Part shown: positions 1-14,714 of the stretch, one piece after another
How positions within the stretch are numbered: the first letter of the stretch is position 1
Layout: the number at the start of each line of letters is the position of its first letter
DNA from: Epiperipatus broadwayi
Lineage: Eukaryota; Onychophora; Udeonychophora; Euonychophora; Peripatidae
DNA length: 64,000 bases
Reading direction: 5' to 3'
Assembly (NCBI GenBank): GCA_028023455.1
Contig: JAQFVV010013091.1
Location: 62,001-126,000, forward strand
Translations under genes and position numbers: made by a program
The notes under the pieces: generated by a model
Told to the model about the DNA's origin: nothing
Seen by the model: only the letters and a program-made list of their open reading frames with translations
The model's database searches: none

Positions 1-2047
1 AAGTCATGTTTGCATTAGAACATGTCCATGAAAAATAAAATGGCTGACAGGTCAAAATCAGGCCAACTGCCATCAACAGAAACCTGCCTGAATGGGGAAT
101 TAATTAATTATACTGTAATATAATCTTTGCAATAAGGTAGGTCATTTGATAAAGTTTTAATTTTTGCGGGATGTAAAAAAAACATACCACTCTGACCTAC
201 AATGCAGGACTAAGATGAAACTTTTGGGGCCACTTGGAGTTAAAGCAGGTTTGAAATTTTTGGTAGCATCAAATTGTTCTTGACTAAATTACAGAAATTG
301 ATGAAGGAAATCAGAATGAATTATGTTAAGCCTTCGGACAAAAAAAAGGTTGTATGACTGTGAAAATTTCCATAGTTCTATCCAGAGACCAAAAGAAATT
401 GTTCAAATACCGAATACCTTTATTAATTAATCTTTAAATACCCAACCAAAAAGTATTAAAAAAAAAACCAACCGAGTTGGAAATTATTATTCATTTTTAA
501 TAGGTGGGCCATTAATATCCATACACATATTATCTTTCAAAGATAGCTATTGTAAGAAATCAATAAATAATTATTTTTTCTTTTCAAAAATGACTGGAAA
601 AGTAAAAGACAATTCAGTAATTAAAGCATTATCAGCATCATTTTTTGGCAACCATATTCTAGTTGTAAAGTTTGCGTGGGAGAGGAAGAAGGGTTTGGCA
701 TATGGGGAATTCTACTATAATAGAATATTTGTAATAAATGTAAAATTGTTCCAGTAAATGTTATTAAGGAAATTAATGAATTACGTTAAGTTAACCCATA
801 TGATTCTTATTCTTTCACAAAGAATAGGATGGGTCTGGTAATATTATATGTATGTGATTTTGCTTAGCATCAATGCCATTAAGCAGCTGACATTATAGAA
901 TAGAACACTACAAAAAAATAATTTCGCAGACCAGTCTAGATTGTGTTTAAGAACAACCTATTTTCCCTTTTTTTTTATTACAATAATCCAGATATAAATT
1001 AAAGAAAAACATTTTTATTTTATACATATCACTTAAAACAGAACTGACTTGACAATTGTTTTAACTGCTTATGATAATCAAGTTCATTAGAATAAGGACA
1101 TATATTTTATAACATTAAACACAAATAAACATATTAGTTCTTATTACATTAGAATTACTTTTTATTGTGTAATGTTTGTTTTCTTTTTGATTCATAATTA
1201 CTATAAAGTGACTTTGAATTCAGATATTTTAATTTTGTAAACATACACACAAAAAAGACATTAGTGCATATAGGTATTTTTATGCACTAGAAAGCGATAT
1301 TTTGAGCAGTATATGTGTTGTATAATTTGTTAAATATACTAGTAATATTTTATCTGCAATATTTGATTTTATTTAGAATAATTTTGAATTGAATCTTGCT
1401 ATAAATATGACATTTTTATGGGGTTTATTATTACTATTGTTTTTTTTTTTTTTTTTGTAAAAAATGAAAAAAAATAATTTTAAAATTATGACCTTTAACC
1501 TTGAGAAACAAAAAAGAAATCTTGATTTTTTTTCTTTTGAGCAAGTCATGATTATCTTGTTTTTGAAACTCTTGCTTTAAATATATTTCACTCAATAAAT
1601 GTGTAATAGTATACGTAATGGGCCTACTAGTTAAATTTATATAAAACTTGATTTATCTTGTTCTACTGTATACATATATATTTTCTGAATTAAAGCGTTT
1701 TAGACTACTGGTAATTAATAGATTGATGTCTATTTTTTTAGGCATGAACCAAAATTTATTAAAGACAAATTTATCAATGTAAATATATATAAATGAAAGG
1801 CGATAAAAAAGTATAAAAATATTTTTCTGAATTTGAGATGTCGGATGAAAGTTAAAATTGAAAATAAACTATGATAATTTTCCAAACGCATCAATATTTG
1901 TTAATGTTGTTTATATAGAGAGAGCAAACCACTTATTTGTAATTTGTGATAATTAATGAATATCGTTTTACAATAGAGAAAAAATATCATTAAATTTTGA
2001 AAGGCGTTCACAATATACGTGAACTCTATTATGATTGATGCAGATTT
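1..2047. other. AT-rich sequence, no gene seen
   Basis: No open frame of useful length, no RT, integrase or transposase motif and no clear tandem array. Only short A and T runs are visible, for example near 1440 and 1460. I see nothing that can be annotated. Confidence 0.5.
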
Positions 2048-2184
2048 AAGTATTAAATTTTTTTTTTTTTCATATGTCATAGCATCGGCTGGGACGCGAA
2101 CCCGCAACCGTCTGCAACCAACTACTTGCTTGCAAGGCCGCTGCGATGACCTCTCGGCTAACGACGCTAGACTAAAGTATTAAA
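2048..2184 (-). mobile_element. Short tRNA-derived SINE, copy 1
   Basis: Read on the minus strand, about 117 bp begins near 2174 and ends in a poly(A) run (T run at 2058-2070). It holds a perfect pol III A box (TAGCCGAGAGG) and a near-perfect B box (GGTTCGCGTCC), then GATGCTATGACATATG and the A tail. A 10-bp target duplication, aagtattaaa, flanks it at 2048-2057 and 2175-2184. The unit is barely longer than a tRNA and has no obvious LINE-derived tail beyond poly(A). Related copies are at 28.7 kb (+) and 49.7 kb (-). A tRNA retropseudogene is possible, but three related copies with the same 3' end favour a SINE family. This copy keeps several CpGs, so it may be the youngest. Confidence 0.82.
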
Positions 2185-3559
2185 ATTTTGAAATAAAAAT
2201 TTATTGTAATGATAGAAGCAAATGCATCTGCGTCGATTAATAATTTATCAATTGATCGTTGTAGTAAATTATTAGCTTACATGCTCTAAGCAGAATAAGG
2301 TAATTCTTCAAAAGCTAAAAAAGAATAAATTAAATAAATCTGATGCTAAACGAATATGACCTGTTTGGTATCAACTATCAGTTTGTAAAATTTAATGTTA
2401 AAACATTAAAAATAGTTAGATAAGAGAAAAAATTAATTAGAAATTAATAGAAATTATACAAAGTGGTGTTTCTCTCCTTTTTTAAAAAAACTTGTATCAT
2501 TTGAAAATACAAATATTATTAATATGATTTTGTTTTTCATCATGCAACATTATTGCCAAAGTCTTCCATAGCCGATTTCCATCTTTGATTTTCAAAACCT
2601 TATTCTAAACATTCATGGACATGGTACACCTTTGAACACCTCATTGAGATCAAAGTGTGATTAGGAATTAATGATTTTGTTAAAGATTACAGAATTTGCC
2701 TCATGAAAACTGAATATAGTTTCTTGAAAATTATTAGTTTTGTTGTGTCTTCAGTAATCTTTATTTGTTACTCTTATAATACTCCATGTTAAGAAAACTC
2801 TTATAGCAAAGCTAACAAGGTAGGATTCGAATTAGGTTTATCCTACTTAAAAATATCAGATTTTCTAAAATAACTTATTAAATGCAAAATACTTAAATCA
2901 GTCAAAACATACCCTAGTGATGTAATGCAATGGCAAACATATTTTGAAGCTTAAGGTCATTGGATTGTCTCCAGTTATATCAAGTTGATGCAAACTTTTT
3001 ATGAACTCCTCAAAATGATATTATTACTCTACTTCAAGTGTTAAAATGCCAAAAGTGGGAACAATTTCTTTGATTTTAAGCATTACAATCTGCAACAGAC
3101 ATCACATTAAACCTAGCAAGACAAATGTTGATTATTTAAGTATTTTTCATTTAGTAAATTCTTTTAGAAAATTATATATCTGTGGATGAGACAAGTAGAT
3201 TCTTATTTCTACCATGTTTTCAATAGTTTAAAAGTAATCATTTCAGACAGCATAAATCAACTTTGTTAAATCTATTTGAAGCATATTAAGTTCTAGAGTA
3301 ACTAACTCTTCTTTAGTTTAAATATTAATTTTATTTTTTTTCAAGCAAATATTAAACAATATAATATAATCTTTTAAATACTGCTAATTAATTAAGTTAA
3401 ATGAATTACTTTAACTCATACTATTAAAACATATAATTTAAGGGATTATTGTGGTAGGATAAATAAAAAAATTACTTATTATAATCTTATATAATTTAAA
3501 TTTTTTTTAATGCTTTAAAACAGATATCTAACTCAAAGGATTTAATATGTGTTTACAAT
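2185..3559. other. AT-rich sequence, no gene seen
   Basis: No coding signal or family-level repeat recognised; only short A/T runs and scattered stops in all frames. Confidence 0.45.
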
Positions 3560-3915
3560 ATTTCTAGGGGATTCTGTATAATAAAAATATAGTAGCTAAA
3601 TAGTTGATGTTTCAGTACAATAACAAGTACTTTCCTCAGAATTTCTTTCTCAAATCATAATAATGTGTATGGTGATATTTAAATTATTAAGTAATACTGT
3701 TCATCCAATATTGTGGTCAATTTTTGATAAGATCACAAATTTTAGAAAAACTAAAGAAAAGGAATAGGTAAAAAAAATAAATTTAATGATTTTATTGTCA
3801 CCACAGACATTCTTATAATACCAGAAAGCCAAAGTGCTGAGGAAAGTACTTGTTATTGTACTGAAACATCAGCTATTTAGCTATTATATTTTTATTACAT
3901 GGCAGCTCCTGGAAA
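3560..3915. repeat. Inverted pair of CTGANGA-hairpin repeats
   Basis: An arm of about 80 bp at 3560-3639 is repeated in reverse complement at 3837-3915. The inner 47 bp differ at a single base, and the spacer is about 197 bp. Read outward from the spacer, each arm starts CTGAGGA, then AGTAC, a loop and GTACT, then GAAAC. That is the order of the hammerhead catalytic core (CUGANGA, stem II, GAAA), except that an extra A follows CTGAGGA. No cleavage site or stem I was identified. Known families: Penelope-like elements and schistosome Sm-alpha repeats carry hammerhead ribozymes. Here the link is only inferred from the motif. It could also be an unrelated foldback element. Confidence 0.6.
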
Positions 3916-5320
3916 TAATACTATAAATTCATTATTTATCTGTGAAAATATTAGAATTAATATATATGTATTGCAAACAATAAGTGATATCTATTTTAAA
4001 TTATAAAATATGAATTCTATTTAAAGATAACTTTATATGCACTCTAATGAATAACAAACATTAAGTTGTTCTCATCTATGATGCATAATGTTTTATGAGT
4101 ACTGTTGCTCTTCTATATATATATTGTTTTTATTTTTTGTTTGTTATTGAAAAATGATTTGTAAATGTCTGATCTGTGAATAAATTTGCTGCACTGCCAA
4201 TTAATCTTTAAAAAGTGCATATTATCATTGAAGATATAAGAGTTAAACATTTAACAATAAGATGAATATAAAGAGAAGGGAAGTCGCTTCAAGTATGTTG
4301 TTAAATACAAATATATATTTTATATCTTTTGAGCAGATCATAATCTAAATTTAAAGATAAATGATGCAACAAAAGTCAATAGAGATGTAAATAGTTTTTT
4401 TTTTTGCAACAAAGAGAAATGTATCGTTTTTTTCATCTTCCCAAGCTATGGATAAATCTTATAAAAGATACTTAATTTTAACATTAAAACAGTTTTCAAA
4501 CACCTGGTAAAAAATAACAATAAGACAATACTTATGTCAAGTCACAGAAATAAGATAATCTTTATGAAATTATTCATTACTTATTAATCATTTCTTCTGA
4601 TATGTCTAATATAATAAATGTCAGCAAAATTTATAAACAATGCATTTGTCCTAAAATCCATCAGCAATTTTAAAACCTTCTTAAATCATCAATCAGATTA
4701 AATTAAAAAGTTATTTTCCAAAACAAATAAAACGTCAACTTGGCAGTGACAGTAGTTAAAGTATTGGTGAAGAAATCAAAATTTAAATCTATAGCTGAAA
4801 TTCGTATAATTAAAAAAAGAGAGTTTCATGAAAATCATTGTTAATTTTTTTATATGATTTAGAAAAATTTAAACAACTAAAAATTCGTAGTAATTGTTTT
4901 AAGTTTTTTTGCATAATTTTTCAAAAATTGATCATTAAAATCTAAAACAAATGTGATAATTTGAAGAATATTTTAAAATATACTGATTATGAAGATATAA
5001 ATGGTTAGAATTCTAGGACTACATATTTTCTTATAAAAGCATTTTCAGAAAAGATTTCTTGGTCTATTGAATCCAATAATTTATTTTTAATCATTGTTTT
5101 AAGAATATTATCAGATCTTAGCAAGCAAGAAAGATTTATTTTCTAAAATAAATTTAATTAAAAATTAATTTAGAATTAATTAATAGGTTTTAAAAGATGC
5201 TTATATAAATATTGCAGTAAGAGAAATTAAAATAGATGCATGTATACTAAATTAGATGCAAATAAATTATTATTTTAAAATAGTGCTTATGCTCAATTAA
5301 ATATAAAGAAGAATATGGCA
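3916..5320. other. AT-rich sequence, no gene seen
   Basis: No open frame, retroelement motif or ordered repeat could be supported. Confidence 0.45.
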
Positions 5321-5324
5321 AAAT

Positions 5325-5640
5325 GCATGTTAGAAGCTGCAAGAAGAGATTGGAAATGGAATAGATGGGTGAGAGAACAAGTAAGTGTTTCTGACATCGT
5401 TGAAAAAATTAAGAAACTGAAGAGAGTTGAGCTTTATATATTTCTAGAAGAGATGACAACAGATGAACAGTTGAAATCTTAAACTGGATCCATGAGATTG
5501 TAGAAAGACCTAGAAAAAGTTCACATGTGAGATAGATTGATGAAATAAGAAAGTGTACAAGGGTGATGTGGAGAAGAGAAGCTAGAGATAAGATAACATG
5601 GATTGAACTTGGAGATACCTTCATCCTGCAGTGAATTGAT
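5325..5640 (+). pseudogene. RTE-type LINE reverse transcriptase, C-terminal relic
   Basis: In conceptual translation across frames the plus strand reads KWNRWVREQV, then SDIVEKIKKLK, then WIDEIRK, then WRREARDK, W.ELGDTF and IDNG. This is the familiar C-terminal tail of endonuclease/reverse-transcriptase LINEs (RTE-like or related clades). The catalytic RT core is absent, and stops and frame changes break the segment, so it is a 5'-truncated dead copy. Short GATAATG/GATGACGATGA repeats follow at 5637-5665 and may be the 3' tail. The clade is inferred from the tail motif only. Confidence 0.68.
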
Positions 5641-5664
5641 AATGGTTGATAATGACGATGATTT

Positions 5665-8600
5665 CTAATTTTGTAAATATAAAACCAACCGAAAGAACAA
5701 TTTCATTCATATTTCAAATATTTATTTATTTTAATTTCTATTGGTATCACACTAAACCACATTTTTAAAAATAAAAGCTTGTACCTATTTTGAATACGAA
5801 CAGAACAGCTCTAATTGTTTACATGGCATATTTTTTTAAAGTCCCTTTTAACACTTATAGTCTTTAGAATTGGTTAACATTAGTTTTTTAATTCATTTAG
5901 CTTGAAATTTGCACGTTCAAGAATTACTATCGAGTTTTTTTTAATGACTTTAATATTTGTCTTCCTTAGTATTTCATTTCAGTAAAATAAAGAAAATTAA
6001 AATTAACCATATAAAATAATTTTTAAAACACAGAAATATAAATAAACCCTTGATTTGATTCGACTTTTGAATATAAACCTACGTCTTTTAAGTATTGTTA
6101 AAACGTCATTTTTTATTTCAATATATTTCACACATTGAACCCGAAATAAATATTTTTCTGTAGTGTTATAAAGTATTAACATCTGAGTATTTTTGCCCAT
6201 GACGATAATTTTGATAACTTTCACTACACCTCTCTCAGGTAGATAGGGACTGTTTTTGCTGTTATGCATTTATTTTTAATAAATTTATATAATGAGTTTT
6301 CTTAGTAAAATTGATCTAAAACTTTATTTTTTATATTACTGTATATACATTTTCTTTCAGAAATCAAGCGTTGCTAGACAACTGTTGAGCACAATTGATA
6401 TCTAACATTAAAAAATGTTCTAGTCCCAAACAAAATTATTTAAAGACAAAATATATTAATGTAAATAAATATATGTTAAAAAAAGATAACATTGTAAAAA
6501 TAATTTTTTGACACTCAAACAAAAAGATTTGTGTGATTACAGTTGTCTGATTAAAGTTAAAATTGTAGATAAATCAAGATAATTTTGCAAACACATCAAT
6601 CATCGCTAATGTTTTTTTATATGCAGCATTGTAATTGCGTAGATTATGTTTATTTAACAGTTAGAAACACGTGATTTTTTTTACATTTTGATTTGATAAA
6701 AAAGGTCAAACCACTTCTTAAGTTCTGTGATAATTAATATAGATTGTTTAATGATGTAAAAAAAATTATAAGCATAAAATATTTTGATGCCAAATCACGT
6801 GCTCATTTTTTATATTATCATTCTATCTTTATTAGTAAATGATATTACATTAAACGTTAGATGATAAATGAAAAATGCGTTGAAAAGATAGTGTGATTGC
6901 TGCACCGATTAATTGACGATGGTAGTAACCAGTTGCTTTGACGACTAAACATGTTTTCGGCATAAAATTACAAAAAAAAAAAAACAATATTAAAAATTGA
7001 TAATATATTTGATGTGCTTTATTGGAAATAAACCGTCAATTTATAAAATTTACCGTGTTAAAATATTGAAAAAAGTTAAGAATAAGAAAGAATTGAAGGT
7101 CCAAAAAAAAGAACAACAACATAGAATGTGTAAGAAATGGAATTGTTTTCTTTTTAAAAAATCTTGTAACATTCTTTGAAAAGGCAAATATTAATAACAG
7201 ATTTTTGTTATTTGAAATTTATTCTATTTTTTTTTTTTTAACTTTTAGTATTAATTAACGACTTCTTGCTTTGTAAGATTCTATAAGAATACAATATAAG
7301 CAATAGTAAATTAAGATTTAATGTAAATAATTTAGAATTTTTTAAAAATTTGATTAAATTAAGATTTAATAAAAACGTTTGCACACGTTCACGCACGCAC
7401 ACACATGCAAAATCGATTTATATATCACTGGTGAATTTTCAATCGGGGAAGATCTTGTCACTCAACTTAATATATGGACCTTATGGAAACTAATTATTTG
7501 CTCATACTGACATTTGTTAAATGTAACAACCATCTAATGGTTTCGGTTGTTGCATAACATAACCTATGACAATATATATGATTTCGCACTAATCTAAGTT
7601 GCTATAAAGTGCGATTTATATGATTATTTTTGAAAATGTATGTTTATAAATAATTTAACATTCATAACATCATTATAGTAATACAAAAGAAAAAGTATTA
7701 CTTTATAAATATATCTACATACACCATATCTAAAGAATCAAGGGATAAAATTGGAAAAAAAATGAACTATTAAAATTTAATAATTATTATATTAAATTCA
7801 ATTATAGGCTTCAATGATACATGCTAAACCAAGTCCAGATTATTCAGAAATCTAGTTAATTAGTGAAAAATATTTTGAAAAGCAAAAAAGTGCATCATTG
7901 CTTCTTCTTTTGAAGCAACTTTTTTACATTCAGAGCTCACAGTCAGCAAGGGAAAGTGTATAATATTGCAAAAATTACATTGAATTTTTTGTTTATTGGT
8001 TATTTCTCATTGTGAGGTTCTCTTCATTCTCTAAAAAGGACGAAAGTTGTAAAGATTTAGAAACATATAGGATCATTAAATAAAGAATTTTCTTGAGATA
8101 AATAAATCAGCTATAGTAGCTAGTGGAAGGGAAAAAATTAATGAAATCAATATGTGATGAACTATATTGGTCAGTGAAGGACGGGTGTGTTACATTTATT
8201 AATCTATTATCAAATACCCATGTTTAGAAGAATATTTAGCCTAAGCATTTACACATGAGCATTTAACTTTGGTTCACAGTGGATACATATTTGTTGAAAG
8301 AACATGTGTGACTTTATTCATCAACATTTCAACAGTTTTGATTCAAATTCCCAGCAATCTAATAGTATTCAGTGGGAGATCATTATCATTATGTTAACCA
8401 ATATTGTTTCACATACATATGTATGCTATTTGACTAATATATTGTAAAAGATGGCTTCACACATGTCCCAATTTCTTTTACAATGGTTGAATTCAGACCA
8501 AGTGGTAGGCAAATAATTTATCCTACATACTTACTATACAGATGTTGTATATACATATATAAACAAACATATAAACTAATGTGTTTGTGAAATTAATTCT

Positions 8601-8821
8601 TATTTTTTTATCTATTGTGGAAAAGCAAACAAATTTGTTATATACATGAAGATTAGTATAAACTAATATGTTTATCTATTTGAGAAATTAATTTGTATTT
8701 TATTCATTTAATATCATTAACTAAAATACTAATTGACTTATAAGATGGACATAATCAAAAATCAAAATTATATGAGGTCAAAATTGTTGCTAGGTGATTG
8801 AATTTGGAATAATAAAGATTA
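5665..8821. other. AT-rich sequence, no gene seen
   Basis: Several short frames exist (for example 6997-7179 on +), but they are lysine/isoleucine-rich and look like chance in AT-rich DNA. No mobile-element motif was recognised. Confidence 0.45.
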
Positions 8822-10559
<1,738 letters not shown>

Positions 10560-10774
10560 GTTTGATCATCACCATCATCATTGTGCATTTATTCCTCTAG
10601 ATGTTTGATCATCACCATCATCATTGTGCATTTATACCACTAGATGTTTGATCATCACCATCATCATTATGCATTTGCATCACTAGATGTTTGATCATCA
10701 TCATCATTATCAGGCATTTACACCACTAAAGGTTTGGTGATCATCATTATGTATTGCTCTGTTAAATAATTGAT
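10560..10774. repeat. 43-bp minisatellite, five units
   Basis: Units begin at 10560, 10603, 10646, 10689 and 10732, an exact 43-bp spacing each time. The unit starts GTTTGATCATCACCATCATC and carries a central GCATTT and an ACTAGAT end. Divergence rises toward the last unit. The GATCATCACCATCATC core is itself a 3-bp microsatellite inside the unit. Confidence 0.93.
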
Positions 10775-11164
10775 CACCATCAAGAACTCCCTGAGTTTGA
10801 ATTATGTGGTGTAATGGGGCATAAAAAGGGAGATGTAATGAATATGCACTAGTCTAGGTTATATTGAAATATTGTCAGTAAATTATAAGTTAGTATATTG
10901 AATGTAGATGTAATTTGGAACTAGGCATTTCATTGTGACATCTTTAACATACTATTCAAAGTCCTAGATCTGACAGTAGAGAGATGCACTCCCTTTGTTA
11001 TATGCCATTCCTGATTCTGCAACATCTGATGCATCCAAATGTGTCATTGAATCATAAATTTAAGATATGGCTTGTTGTAGGTTGGTTGACACATTTTATT
11101 TAAATCATCCAACTACTTAGCCATATTCATGTCATTGTATGGCGTACCCTGAAGTTTCATTATT

Positions 11165-11440
11165 ATATATATGTATGATCACTAGATGGAGCTTACCAAT
11201 AGCTCTAAATCAAGCTTTATTTTATAAGTGCTGAAAGAGAAAGAATTAAAAATCTCTATCAGGGGTCCCTATCTCCATACCAATTAGTTTTGAGCTTGTG
11301 GCTCACCTCAGTGGAGCACTGGGACTCTAGAAACTAGATCTAAAATACCAACTCAAATGTCAGCACTTATAAAACATTTCTTATCAATTTGAAAACATGA
11401 ACTTTTTAGACATGTAAATGGCATGATAGTATGACATTTC
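11165..11440 (+). repeat. Interspersed repeat, same family as the 54-kb foldback
   Basis: Shares long blocks with 53.94-54.69 kb: GATCACTAGATGGAGC, TTTATAAGTGCTGA, TTTGAGCTTGTGGCTC, TCTAGAAACTAGATC and CAATTTGAAAACATGAAC occur in the same order. This is a single copy, not folded back. No coding capacity or tRNA head was seen. Class unknown. Confidence 0.75.
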
Positions 11441-12606
11441 AAACATCTATTTCACCAAATAAAATGAATAAATATACAGTTTGATAACATTATATTAACC
11501 AATCAATTGCTTTTAGTCATGGATTAATTCTAAATTCATTAAGCTATTTTTTAAAATAATTATGATTCTTCTTTCTATTTTTTATAATATTTTCAAAATC
11601 AAGTTTAACAATGTTTGGTTTAATTTATTTAAAATATTTAAGACTTAATTAACAACATGTTCATAATCAAAGACAACAGTCTTTGATTCAGCTTAGCAAG
11701 ATAAAAAAAAAATTAAATTTTACAACAGATTTTTTACCTTCTTTTAAAAAAAACTATTTCACCGTTTGTATTAGAAATTTGACTATGTTTTAGAAAAAAC
11801 AAAAAGTCTAACAATTTGAAATATTTTAACTAAGTGAAGTAGTTACTATTGTCAATAATTATGAAAAAAACTTATTGCATTTATGAAAAAAATAATTTTC
11901 TATAAATAAATATATAGTGTGCACACATCAAAAAATAATAATACCTTTAACCATGGCTTTAGTGTTGATGGAGTCCTTTCCATTTGAAATTTTCAGTTTT
12001 TTTTCAATTGAAGGTTTCTTGGATGTATGAATGGTTAAGATGTCCTTTTCATACTCTGTAGAAATTCCAAGTAAACAAAAAATAGCAAATTTTGTTCATT
12101 AAATTTTCTTGATTTTTCAGGTGAGAATGGCACAGAGAGAAAGTCATGCTCTTGGTTGAAGGAAAGACCTGCAGACTACTTTAGGGGGTAGCTTCTTCTC
12201 TATGTTCTTATTCCAGTAAAGATAAGTTACATAGATGAAGGTGCTGCCCAACCTTTAACTGAATCTAGCATATGGTTTTCATTGCACAAATCATTTTAGT
12301 GCTAAACTCATTATGCTAAAATCATAGGAAAGAAATACAGACATCAATTTATAATATATAGAGATTATGATTATGGAACAGCAAGGGCTCTGAAAGTGCT
12401 TAGTCTGTCAAAATTATAATATAAAAAAAGTCTACAAATTATTATATAAAAATTTCACTGCAATGCTGCAGCATATTATTAATATTATTAAATAATACAA
12501 TAAACAAATGTAATTAAAAAAATAAATAAATAATACAAAATATAAAAAAGTAAAATAATTAAATGTGTTTAATTAAAATCAATAAATAAAATAATTGAGA
12601 TAATAT
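11441..12606. other. AT-rich sequence, no gene seen
   Basis: A small GC-richer patch near 12120-12220 gives no convincing frame. The rest is simple AT-rich DNA. Confidence 0.4.
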
Positions 12607-12757
12607 TGCAATGGATTATGACCCTTTCCCATTTGTACTTGGTTGGAATTATGCTATATTTATAAAATATTCTTTTATTTATTACTAATGAGATTTATTC
12701 ATGAATAAAACTTTTAATTGTCCAAGATGGACTTATAGTAGCCATAGATCTGGAAGC
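12607..12757 (-). mobile_element. Gypsy-type LTR fragment
   Basis: Closely similar to 24797-24945, which adjoins the primer binding site of the minus-strand gypsy element. Shared blocks include CCCATTTGTAC, TTATTTATTACTAATGAG and AGTAGCCATAGA. It is therefore a U5-side LTR piece (solo or truncated) in the same orientation. It stops abruptly where the truncated LTR of a different element begins at 12758. Confidence 0.7.
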
Positions 12758-14714
12758 AAGTTTGTACAAAACAAATTAAAATGTTATTGAAAAAATGGAA
12801 ATGATTAATTTAATTAGTCAAATGTGAACAAGCCCTTGGGCATTTAAATGTATAAACAATGGTCAGATAGGAAAACAATAGAAACTTTTAGCAAATGAAA
12901 GAAATCCATCAGGAAATCGGACCTCAATGAAAAGGTTTTCACCATCATGATGTAATGTTGAGTTAATCCACAAAATTATTATAAAAGGAAAGGTTTGAAA
13001 ATAAAAGAATTAATTAGCTATTAAAAGAGGACAGTGGTGTTATGTATTAGTGCAGAATTGAAGGAGAAGGGATTGAAAAGATGCACTCTTCAATCCCTTC
13101 AGTTTTGCTGAAGAAGAAAGAGAAATGACATCATTGTCTACATTAAGGACCAGCTAAAGTAAAGACCTCCGGATGAATAAAAAACAAAAGCTAACTGGAT
13201 ACAAATATCTTCAGTACGGCGTGGGAATTCTCATTCAGAATTACAATCAACTACAAATTATGGACCTTTTAAAATCATAAGAACTTTATATTCATTTGAA
13301 AACATAGAACTCTAAATTCTAAACCTTTTAGTACATAATACAAATAGAATCCTATCTGACCAATGTAAATTAATATTAATAATGTAATTTGATGTATTTT
13401 TTTTATTTAAAATCATTTCCATTTTTTTTTTTGTTCTTTTAGGTTTTTATAATGATTTTTGTTTTTCGCTAAATTAAATTATATAGATGTTAAACTTAAG
13501 TCAGGTGTGAATGGCTATATAGATTTGTAAAGTTACATTAGGGGAGGGAAATCTTAGGTTATTTGTTTCGTAGTTGAATTGGGTCAGTGAATTGGATATA
13601 TTGATGTAGTTAGTAGATGTAATTCGAGTTTTGCTATGGGCAGAATCGCTTATATGCTGCACACTTCCATTTTTCCTATGGAAGGGATTATAAGACGTAG
13701 AACGCTGTTCCTTTCTATGGAGTTTTTTTATTGCTCTTGTCAGATAGATGTAGTATTCCTATATGACAAAAGGCAATTTCTTCTCTTAACCTTTTGTGCT
13801 GCCACATTTTATATTACATTGAATGCATCAATATATCAGATGAATTGATGTTAGTTTGACTGCAAAATTTTAGCCTAGGGTTAAATAAGGATAGAATATT
13901 TTCTTTCAAATGCAAATCTATGTAGTCTATTCATATTCGACACTCTAAATAAAAATACATTAAATTTAAGTTGGGTATGGAAGTTGCATGGATTCGTTAT
14001 CGGTTAATTATGTTTTTGGTTTTCATGCTTGATCAAAATATATAGACATTCGGTAAATACTGATACCTTACGGTGAGTATCTAAGATGTATTTATTTCAG
14101 ATGTCTTTTAAGTTATTGGTGTTTTGCGGCATCTTACGATGAATGCCAATGGGTCTCTTGTATTCCCTCTGCACTTGACATATCAATGACTTTGTATTTT
14201 GATCAGCTATGTTTATTTTGAAATGTTTTTAACCGTGTAATCTATGTAACCGATCTGTACTCAACATTATAAAACAAACTTTCATAAATCTATCTGTGTG
14301 AACTAAATTAAAATGTAAACTTATAAAAATTAAATGTAAATTAAAATCTAGAATAAAAGTTAAAAATGTAGTTAAATGCTAAAGTAAACATATAAAATAA
14401 TAATGCTAAATTATATATATATATATGCGTAAATAAATATTTTCTGTGTTAATTACTGGCAGTGGCTTATTTTATTCTTTTTTAAAATATTCTTAGATAA
14501 GAATTAATAAAATATATTATTATAAATATAAATCTCTTCTACTCCCTGAGCTATTGACAATGGGCTAACAACCAGAATCAATATATATAAAAGAAAAAAA
14601 ATATTTTTTTTTGACTTACGTATCTGCCTACTTTATAAATTTTTCTAGGTTCAAATGCCTAGATGGCACCCTGTAGTGCAGATCATGTTAAAAGCTATTC
14701 TCTGGATCATTACA
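12758..14714 (+). mobile_element. 5' LTR (5'-truncated) of a non-autonomous LTR retrotransposon
   Basis: Nearly collinear with 15672-17632, about 95% identical by eye, with many differences being CpG-type transitions. The copy ends in ATTACA, followed by AC and TGGCACCCAACATGGGGCC. That is the Lys-type primer binding site except for two CpG-decay changes. If the 3' LTR begins at TG 15265, this copy lacks the first ~408 bp. The left edge abuts an unrelated gypsy LTR fragment, so a deletion or recombination is likely. The small frame at 13636-13848 is not credited as a gene because the other copy disrupts it. Confidence 0.78.

Noticed and set aside
13636-13848. 70-codon frame in the LTR
   Set aside because: The second LTR copy breaks it; no family resemblance.
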